NCBI GenBank assembly: GCA_001600455.1
Contig: BCKC01000004.1
Location: forward strand, 2,716,915-2,780,914
Direction of reading: 5' to 3'
Origin: Endocalyx cinctus
Lineage: Eukaryota; Ascomycota; Sordariomycetes; Amphisphaeriales; Apiosporaceae
DNA: 64,000 bases
The position numbers and the translations under genes are program-made. Shown piece by piece: positions 55,360 to 64,000 of the stretch (its first letter is position 1; the number at the start of each line of letters is the position of its first letter). The notes under the pieces were generated by a model. It was not told the DNA's origin. It saw only the letters and a program-made list of their open reading frames with translations, and did not search any database.

Positions 55360-58300
55360 TCACTTGGCCTCATCCGGCCCCTCGGACGCTCGACCCTGGG
55401 GACCCGAAGGGATATGTCCACCTTGAGGACCTTGGTGTTGATTATGGCCTTGGTAGTTCTTGTTGAAGTTGTTGCCGTTTCGGTGGGGCGGGCCGTACTG
55501 ATGCATTTGCTGGGGACTTGTGCTGAACTGTTGTGGGCCGGCGTTGCTATACTGTCGCATGTTCACTAATATGTATGCATTAGTCTTTACTCCTCCCGAG
55601 TTAGTTAGCTAGCTGTGTACTTACTTTGTCCCTGCTGAGGCGGGTACGGCTGCTGGTATTGTATGTTCGGACTCTGAGCGAACATTGGCTGTCCCTGCTG
55701 AGAGCCTTGGTGAACCATCATAGGGGCCGAAGGACGACCTGGACTCGGATACCCGTTAGTACCAGGCATCGATTGCGGTGTGCCTCCTGGTGCCATAAAC
55801 GGGGCTTGGCCGGCGGGGTACATAGCCATCTGCGGTGGCCCGGCGACCATTCCCTGTGGCGGCATGAATCCAGGCTGCATTAGCATGGGCGTGCCCATAG
55901 CACCTGGTTGCTGTGACATATACTGAGGATTGTTCGAGAAGCTCCGGTTCAGCTGGTTCATCGGCTGTCCGCCAGGGCCCATGAACGGCGGCATCATTTG
56001 TTGGCCGTAGGGCATCTGAGGCGCAGGATGCATACCTGCAGGGTATGCCATAGGAACTTGTCCCATTCTAGGGGAAGAGAACGACTGCGACGAATTAGAA
56101 TGCATCATCCTGTGGTCGTCCGCACCATTAAAGGGAACGTGAGGTACAGGTCCGTGTTGGCCACCATGCATTTGGACAGGAGGACCGTGAGGCGAGTGTC
56201 GTGGGCCAAGGTGGTGAGGCCCGTGCTGCATATGAAGAGGAAGCTGGTGCTGATGCGGGACATGCTGGGGTATCAGGTGGTGAGGGTTTGGGGTTGGTTG
56301 AGTGTTGAAAGGTTGTCGCTCAAAATATTCATCGCAGGACAAATGCATAGTAGAATCAGCTTTCTCATCGTCCATGAGAGTACGCCAGGTGGGAGGGGTA
56401 TCATATGAGGGTCGTAGTCCATCATTGTCACTCCAGTTCTTATTCTCTGGGGGCGGAATTGCCTTGACGAAGGATAGGATATTACACTTCTTAGGATCAA
56501 CCGCGTTCTTCTTCCTAACAATAATGGTAGGAGTAGTCACTGTAGCGCCACTTCCGGCGTGAGTGTCGTTGGTATGATTCACAGCAGAACGTGGGCTAGA
56601 TCCTGCACTAGGGTGACCGTTTGGCCCAAATGGAGGATATACGCTAGGTCGGAATTCGTGACTATTGGGGTTAAGCTTTCCGCCCATGTGATTCGGTATT
56701 CCGCTCATACGGCGGAAGGAGAGGGGTTCAGTGGGATTTGCGGGACCGGTCGGGGCTAGACGCATATCATGGGTTTGGGTTGTGCGAATACGATTGGCAA
56801 GGCCCCCGGATCGACCTTGTTGGTTCATGTGTGATGGGCCCGAACGATTATTCGGGTTCGATGGGTAATTGTTGCCAAAATTCTGGCGACCGCCTTGGTG
56901 ACGACCCGGAGGTCCAGATGGCGCAGGTTGAGCATTAGCCGCCGTGCGAGCCGGCTTGGTTTCAGAAGGTGGCTGGGTTGTAGAACTGGGCTGTGGGGTG
57001 TCCTTCGCAGTAGGTCCCTTTTTGTCCTTCACTGCAGCTTCTTCTGCCTTTCGCTTTGCTACTTCAGCAGCGTCTCTCTTCGCTTTCTCTTGAATCTCAC
57101 GCTGCTTTGCGGGGTCTTTAGCAATGATCCCAATCAAATCTACTGGTACAGGCGTAGGTAACTTGAAGCTGTCGGCAAACTTCTTGAGCTCCGTCAACTT
57201 GACTTCTTTATCATGTCGCGCTTTCATGGTCCGGTTTTTCTCCGCGGTGATGCGTTGTATGTGGGCAAAGCTCTTAAATTCTTTGAGAACATCATGCTCA
57301 ACCGTGGAGGCGGCGCTAGGTGTTGCACCCGAGCTCTCCTTAGCCTGGGGTGAAATCGTACGACTTGTTGTGGCAGAAGGTCTGAGTGGTGTTGAATTAG
57401 AAACGGTTGGTTTGGACTCAGCAGGCTTCGTCTCAGCTTTTGCCTCTACCTTCGGTTCCGAACTCTGAGCAGTAGAAGCAACAGGCGAGGAAGATTCAGC
57501 CTTGGATGCCCCTCGGGGTTTGGGGTCATTCTGGCCCTTTTGGGTCTTGAGTTGAGAAGATATGATGGCTGGATCAACTGGGGCACCCTTCACCGTGGAG
57601 CTGCCAGTAGGAGCCCTTCTAGCTGGAGGTGTATACTTATTCTCACGGTTGCCGAAAGCCGAGTCTTGTCGCTTGACGCCACTGTATCTGTAGCTGTGTT
57701 AGTATATTGCACTGTTCATATAATCCTATTGGGAATACTTACTTGTCTTCCTCGTCACCATTGACATCATCAGAGCCCGTAAAATCCATCTTCCTCTCTT
57801 CGGCCACGTGCGCCGTGCTAGCAACACTTCGTTCAATCTCCCGAGCTTTCTTCTCAGCAGCTGCAACCCGTTGATTATAGTTGGGGTGACTTTTATTAAT
57901 AGGGGTAGTGTATATGTTTTCATCATATGTGCTCTTGATACCGAATTGACGTTCGTTTACGGCAAATTGATCCCAGTGACCACTACCGGTACTCTTTTCC
58001 AAGCTAAGATCGACGTCATCAGAGCTGTCGGGGGCAACCCAAGGTTGTAGAGTTCGCTCTCTACCGGAGCGGGATGCAGATATAGCAGCATCTGTACGAA
58101 AGGCAGCCGATGTACCTAAAAGAAACAATGTGGATCAGTTTACATCAATACAACACTCGCAGATACACACACACACACACACGCACACACTATCTCTCCC
58201 TCTCTTTCTCAAATCAACTTACCGTTTGCTTTAGTTTCCCCCTTTCCACCCACAGGGGTGTCTTTCTTTGGGTAAGACATTACGAATGTATCTTTCTTAT

Positions 58301-59825
58301 TGCTCTCGTTCGATGTATCAATCGGCTTTTTCTTATGCGATACCATGCTCATGCCAAAGTGTATTGAATAGTTCGAGCCGAAAGGTCCGCAACGATTTCC
58401 GGCACCGTTCTGGAAGGTGGTTGGTGGTGCCCCTTGACCCTGTACAAAATATTTAGTTAGTGTGAATAATCATTAAGTGATAAAAAACCCCATCACAAAG
58501 ATGGATAAATTGCAATTGACATGTGTAATTAAGATAAGTAGATGATTATGTAGATAAAGAGATGCCAGATGGGAGATGAATCAATGATAGGTGGTTGGAG
58601 AATTGGGTGGAGGTGACGTGAATACAAAATTAGAACAGGAATACATTGACCGGGAAAGGGAAGAAAAAAAATTTAAGAAAATAATAAGCTGTTTAGCTAG
58701 GGGAAGAAGAAAATAATAACCACCCACGTGAAGAGAGTCACAAAGAAACTGAGGGTCATCCGAGAAAGATGACGGGTGTGTAGTAGAATTCAAATTTCTC
58801 GAAACTGAAGAAGATACTGTATCGGCTGGGTTTACGGCCTTTTCGTATCTGTCGATTAAGAAGCAAGCTGCTGTTAGCGCATACAGAAAGAGAACAGAAA
58901 ATAGAAGATGGGAAAAAAAAGCAGTCGCAAGGAGTGACGGGAACTGCGAAGGGGGGGAATAATAAGTAGCTTGCTGGCTACGTAAGAAGTTGTTGAAGAT
59001 TAATACAAAGAGGAAAATATGAGGGTGATGGAGGAAGGAAGTGCTTTGTTGTTGACACGACGGCCAACCCAGACTGGTGATAGACTGGAGGTTGCCAGAA
59101 AAAAAAAAGTGGTCAACTTTTTGCTCGCTCCCACTCTCGAGTAAAAAAAAGGGCAGGGCAGTGCGGGCTAACTTAACTGGCTATCTGGGCTGTAGTGTAT
59201 GCGTAGGAGGTAAAGGAACTTGGGTCATGGATAATAATAATAACAGTCAATGTACATGAATACTAGGTATGTACATGTATTTATGACCCGCTATGACCCA
59301 TGCTACACTAACAGAATGGGATGTATAGGTAATGGGCACTTAGACGTATGAGGATATGGTAAGTAGGAATGGTAATGTGTAGTATACTAGAGTATAGAAG
59401 GTAACGTGTATAGTCAATGAGTGTACTTGTACTCTGTACCCGTAAAAACGACGTAGAATATTATCGGTAGGTCAAAAGAATTGAATTGACTTCAGGCGAT
59501 TGGGAATAGATAGGGTTCAAACGTTGTCTCACCTCGGAATAATGGTTCTGTTGAGCTCCGATACTCTCCCGTCAATATTCTTATTATCTTCCCCTAACTC
59601 GAATGACCTCGTCTGAGGCTTTTGGCTCCCTTGCCAGCCTCTTTTTAATTTATTCTTATAATATTTGTTTTTATTTTTCTTCTTGTTTTTATCGTCGCCT
59701 GTCTGCTGACTAACAAAATCAGAGTGACGGGTATTCGCTATTTTAGAAGAGAGATAGGAGGGAGTTAGAGGAAGTGAAGTTGTAGAAACTGGGGTCGAGA
59801 GAATTGTGGAGTTTGAGTGCTCCAT
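55360..59825 (-). CDS. PBP1: Pbp1/ataxin-2 homologue (poly(A)-binding-protein-binding protein)
   Basis: Six exons on the minus strand (59825-59533, 58848-58728, 58439-58223, 58115-57743, 57687-55625, 55565-55360) join in phase into 1090 residues. The LsmAD domain (about residues 211-335) is clear: TSAAFRTDAAISASRSGRER, WDQFAVNERQFGIKSTYDE. A Lys/Glu-rich coil (AKRDAAEVAKRKAEEAAVKD) and a long Met/Gln/Pro/His/Gly-rich tail follow, as in the family. Before LsmAD, exons 2-3 read DDPQFLCDSLHGQG, TTFQNG, SNYSIHFGMSMVSHKKK and KKDTFVMSY, which resembles a diverged ataxin-2 Lsm domain, though weakly. The first 130 residues are Ser/Thr/Lys-rich. Pbp1 acts in mRNP and stress-granule assembly, poly(A) tail control and TORC1 regulation. 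The first intron is long (684 nt), and intron 3 holds a CA repeat. LsmAD and tail are certain; the first three exons rest on splice phase. Confidence 0.85.
58165..58190. repeat. (CA)n microsatellite inside PBP1 intron 3
   Basis: About 13 CA units with one G interruption, followed by a CT-rich tract (pyrimidine-rich on the plus strand). It lies between exons 3 and 4 of PBP1. Confidence 0.9.
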
Positions 59826-60135
59826 TGTAGCTGTATCGTTAGAGGTTGTTCCTACTACAACTGGTACGTGAAAAATGCAATAGCGATAATGCTGCTTTTG
59901 GTTTAGCGTGTTTTGGTTTATCGTTGTTTAGCGTGGTGTACCATGATCACCAGTGGGGTTTGCACTTTCACAAGTGAGTGTGTTTGATGGAAGGTATCTT
60001 AAATACAGTGTCCGTGAGATAAAATTAGTAAGATGCACGGTATTTTTGTTATTATTATGTTTTTGTTTGAGGATTGTGGGGTCCAATTATAAGCAAAAGT
60101 CATTGACTTAGGCAGTAATTTCCAGTAAATATAGG

Positions 60136-60166
<31 letters not shown>

Positions 60167-63100
60167 TACTCCATACACCGTACTTAGAAGAAGAAAAAAA
60201 TTACTAAAAAAAAGTTACAGGAAATTACAGGCCAAATACAGGTGATTGCCGGCAATTACAGGCGAGTGACATACCTACCAAATAATAAGTAAACAAATGA
60301 GAATAAATCAGTAGCGAATATCTTTATCATACTGTGCTATGCTGTGCTGTACCTATACGTAGGCAGCTAGGTCCAGGTAATTTAGCCCAACTCACTAAGT
60401 TTGCTTGCTTCCTAGGTTGAAGTAAATAAAGTATTAAGTACTATATTAGTACTACTGATAACAAAGGACCTAGTATAAATGCACTATATCCAATATGTAT
60501 ATCTACCTAAGTATCCATATATATCTGTAGTATATTGAACGACAAGTACTGGTAATCAATGAATATTAAGTAGTATGAATATAGAGTACATCCGGATCTG
60601 TATTCAATAGATACTTACAATGTAATTCCTATGTGATCACAGAGTTAATATACTGACTGGGATTGTATATACACGTATAAAAAAGAGTTTTGTCAGGCAA
60701 CCAGAATTTTCTACTACGTAAGTACTGAAATAAAGGTCACTTACTAAGTGGCACACACGCTAATATATCAAGTATTTAAAGCAATCTGTTACGAAAACGA
60801 GGTCCTACAGCAGGTCCCAAGCCTTGGGAGGATTTTGCAGTACCTTAGTATCTACCTACTTGGAAGTAAGTAGGTAGCAATAGGTATTGGCTTATTGTGT
60901 ATGTGACCTGATAGTAGTACGAAGCATACCTACCTAGGCAGATTATATACATACTTGCTCTGAAGATACCTAATGAGTAAATAAGTAATTGTTTGTATAC
61001 ATGTCCAGTGTTTGTATGGATATTACTTAGGTACTAGGTAGGTAGGGCTGAAGTGGAATACCCCCCCCCCCCCCCAACTTAGAAAAGAGGTATAAAAATG
61101 GCACCTTTTTTTTTTTTTTTTTGGTTTCAAGGTTGCCTGGCTTGAATACGTTGATATGAGTGAGTCGCATTATCTATACTAGTTCACCTAAGAATGATAC
61201 TCTACAATGATTACCCCTCCTGCGAAATAGTTAACGGTCAAGTGTTATGAGACACAAAATCGACGGAAACACAGGGCTTCAAGAATAGTCATGCGATATT
61301 GAGGCCCGATACTACACAAACTTGGTTGGTAACCAACTGAATCTCTCATGTAAGCAATAAATATAGACGTTTGTATATATACTTGCATATGTGTATATTA
61401 GCAGATAAATGGGAAGTACTGATGATAGTTGGTAATTCAGAAGAAAAAGAAAAAGAGAAGAGGAAAAAAAAACTTTTATAGAGAGATATAACAAGTTCGT
61501 GAGTGAAGTAGTTACACCTGGGCAAGCCTCGAGAAGATGCCAACCGAAGTTCTAGTGATCTACTCTACCCACGACGGATCAAGTTACTATGCATTCATAC
61601 ACTTATTCTTAATTGGTTAGAACCCTTACGATCTTCACTAGCATGGTCGGCATAGAGGAGTATACTATCTCGATAAGGCCCGATTTACATTCCATGTATT
61701 TCTTTGTTTTACTATGATCTTTCCGGGAAGAATATTCACATATCGTCTTCGGAGCTGAACAACTAATCTGTCTACACGTCAGTGGGTGAGTGGTCTTATG
61801 ATATAATAGCCCATCGCCCATTTAAATCGTATGTCTTATTTTAACCTACTCTGACGGGGCGCCGTTTTCTCTACGTGAGCCAAACTATAAACGGCTTTGA
61901 GTTGTGCCCGATATCGTTATTTTTCTACAAAGTAGATAATTAAGATGTCGCTTACCCGTCTACGCCTCCTAATGTAGATCGTTTGGTGTATACATAGCCG
62001 CTTCCACCTTTGTTACCAAAACCACATACACGACATACCCAAGGAGCTTTTGGGAGGGTGACATTGTCATGTATTATTCTATTTTATTCTATTCTTCACT
62101 TTTCCAGTGATTGTCGGCCGGCTCACCTAGCCACAACCTTGTCCTACTGGTTGCCATACACGGCCCTCCATCTTCATTTAGTAGTATGATCATTTGGTCG
62201 TGTACAAGTCAAAGTACCTAGCGTAGCGCCTGGGCTTGTCCAAACCTACCCGGCCTTTCATATGGTGACGATATAGGTATTTTCAGCGTCAGAGGCTGCA
62301 AAGTAAAATATCTTCGTGCATACTCTTTAACCTCGATGTTGTATGAAGATAGGCTTCATCAATCAGAGCCATATATATTCGAGCTTTTCTGAATATTATG
62401 TTCTTTTTTTCTTTTTCTTCTTTTTTTCTCAAAAGCAAAAAAAAACCCTTAGCAAGTATTCCGTCTAAGCGAGTTTCTCTTTCACCTTTCCTGCAGTTGG
62501 AACTGTAGGCGGAGCAGGGAACCGCAGCCTATTTGCGCCCTGTAAAAATGGAACTGCGGAAGAGTTCCAATAGGAGACAACTTGTACGTTGTGGAAACCC
62601 GTCATGATGAGTGTTTCAAATGAAATACGGAACCGGAATGAGGCTCCTCGGGCCATTCCGCTGAACTCCTAGCAACTAGTACCTTGAGGCTATGGGATGA
62701 GCCTTTTCAAAAACCCCCAAGTCAGACGCAACCTTCTTGCGCCTCTTTCTTATTTCCGATTACGAAAGTCTGACCGGAAGGTCCGATATAGACCAATAAT
62801 ATGAACGCAACGATTCATCTGATTTATTTATACATAATATGAGTAAGTACTTCAGTAATTATAGCAATACCCACCTTTTGATAGTATTTAAAGCGGAAGA
62901 AAGAGAGAGGAGTTTTCTCACGCCTCTCCCCGTAGGTAAGCAAGTATCACAAAAGATACCATTGTGAGTATTCAAACCAGTAAAAATAGAAACATACGTA
63001 AACTCCGCAAGCACATGCGTGCATTTCATACCATCGCAGTATACTATCACTTTCCCTTGGAGACAAGCAAGATATAGTGGGACGGTCAGATATCTAAATA

Positions 63101-63327
63101 CCGGTACCCCTAAACTCAGCTTATCATACAGACGAACATATATTAAATGTCAAAGGTAAGAGAACCGTCATGCATATCAACAGGGTAAGGACCCGAGTAC
63201 TGCAGCTAGTAGTAGATAGGTGAGGGTGAAGGGAAGAGCATGGCTATTGACCATGATGACGATATAACTTTTTGATAGAAACTACAAGCCCAAAACTCTA
63301 AAGTTAGACAACATTTCACATCATACA
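59826..63327. other. Gene-poor 3.5 kb stretch upstream of PBP1
   Basis: AT-rich, with a TA repeat (about 60136-60161), a C15 run (61061-61075) followed by a T tract (about 61107-61123), and scattered CCTAGGTA-type elements (60927-60938, 61021-61047). One 63-codon minus-strand frame (62465-62656) looks slightly protein-like and is noted among the findings. Nothing else is supported. Confidence 0.5.
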
Positions 63328-64000
63328 TCATACATGTAACCTATTCTTAACCCACCACCAAAGACGCGTCAATACCGAAGCCAATGGCATGAGGACCCTA
63401 GGCAGCACTGCTCTCATATGGTTGAGCAACACGTCTGGTATGACGTTACGTAGGTCCCCTTCGGTGAAAAACCACAGCCGGGTGACGTTATGCGTCAGTC
63501 GCTGGAAGAGCTCCGTGCGTGGAAACATTCTCTGCTCGAAGGACTCGACCTCCTTATCAAGCGTATCGTCTCCACGACCCCTCGTCAAAGCACGAACTAT
63601 GCCGGCAGCAAGATTTCGAGCATTGTCAAGGGCCAAGTTGGCTCCCTCGCCGGCAAAAGGGGTCATCAGATGCGCAGCATCGCCAATCAAGGTGAACCCG
63701 CGGCGATGTTCCCATTGCCAGCCGACAGGTAACATATATATGTTCTTTGCATCGCACTCACCCTCGGCCTTCTCTACGGCCTCCCGAAGCAGGGGACACC
63801 AGTCGTGTATCTCTTCGAGAATCTCCTTTTTCGACTTCTCAAGATCACTAGTGTCATAGCCGCAGGTCTCTATCCAGTCCTCTGGGCGGACAGATGCCAT
63901 TGAAAGCTGTATACAGCCGTTACCCATCTGCTGGATCGAGAATTGTCGGCCGTTGTCGTGGGAAAATATGTTTCCTCGATTAAGAACCTTGCCGAGTCTC
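63328..64000 (-). CDS. FAD-dependent aromatic-hydroxylase-type monooxygenase, C-terminal part (5' end outside window)
   Basis: The minus-strand frame is open from the right edge to its stop at 63330-63328, giving about 223 residues. The family signature is TLIGDAAHLMTPFAGEGANL, the conserved FAD ribityl-binding GD motif of PF01494-type monooxygenases, preceded by LPVGWQWEHRRGF. The C-terminal helix after it (LWFFTEGDLRNVIPDVLL, LTRLWWWVKNRL) is hydrophobic. The N-terminal GxGxxG dinucleotide-binding region lies outside the window. Relatives include Tet(X)-like and salicylate hydroxylase-like fungal enzymes that use NAD(P)H and O2 to hydroxylate small molecules. The substrate is unknown. It could belong to a biosynthetic cluster beyond the right edge. 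Confidence 0.88.
   Translation of the reverse strand, partial: RLGKVLNRGNIFSHDNGRQFSIQQMGNGCIQLSMASVRPEDWIETCGYDTSDLEKSKKEILEEIHDWCPLLREAVEKAEGECDAKNIYMLPVGWQWEHRRGFTLIGDAAHLMTPFAGEGANLALDNARNLAAGIVRALTRGRGDDTLDKEVESFEQRMFPRTELFQRLTHNVTRLWFFTEGDLRNVIPDVLLNHMRAVLPRVLMPLASVLTRLWWWVKNRLHV

Overview
The window is nuclear DNA of a filamentous ascomycete (Pezizomycotina, most likely Sordariomycetes). The evidence is monocistronic genes on both strands, short GT-AG introns of about 50-110 nt, often with CTAAC-like branch sites, AT-richer intergenic DNA full of homopolymers and microsatellites, and fungus-specific families (AA11 chitin LPMO, SOG2, a NACHT-ankyrin STAND protein, Pbp1/ataxin-2). I assign no genus. 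I see no operons, CRISPR arrays, tRNA or rRNA genes, or intact transposons.

Layout from left to right: the 3' part of an ER Hsp70-like chaperone ending in HDEL (1-1121, +); a secreted pepsin-type aspartic protease (2682-4127, +); a coiled-coil protein of unknown function (5760-6563, -); a gene-poor 5.2 kb stretch; a BRD8/Bdc1-like bromodomain protein (11815-14856, +) and an AT-hook protein (15398-17577, +); a seven-exon NACHT/ankyrin NLR-like protein (17886-21766, -); a broken APH/choline-kinase-like gene (about 22133-22847, +); a HAD dehalogenase-like protein (23273-24046, +); a possible small membrane protein; a RING/TRAF zinc-finger protein (25399-26709, -); the TSC13 enoyl reductase (27421-28439, +); a BLOC-1 subunit 1 (GCN5L1-domain) protein (28747-30096, -); a Ybr137w/DUF336 protein (30710-31376, -); a short RecQ helicase (31707-33209, -); and a cytochrome P450 (34705-36405, -).

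The right half holds SOG2 of the RAM pathway (39369-42447, +); glutathione reductase with two candidate starts (43938-45591, -); the mitochondrial Holliday junction resolvase CCE1/Ydc2 (46870-48371, +); an AA11 LPMO with a C-terminal X278-like module (49519-50943, -); 4.4 kb without a convincing gene; Pbp1/ataxin-2 with six exons (55360-59825, -); 3.5 kb without a convincing gene; and the C-terminal part of an FAD monooxygenase that runs off the right end (63328-64000, -).

Most genes are unrelated housekeeping genes and do not form a biosynthetic cluster. The least ordinary stretch is 17.9-24 kb. There the NLR-like gene, whose ATP-binding P-loop is carried by a 25-nt micro-exon, lies head-to-head with a phosphotransferase pseudogene that has two in-frame stops. 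Two adjacent chromatin-type genes precede it. Splice models were derived by hand from GT/AG sites, phase and remembered family similarity; no search or RNA data was available.
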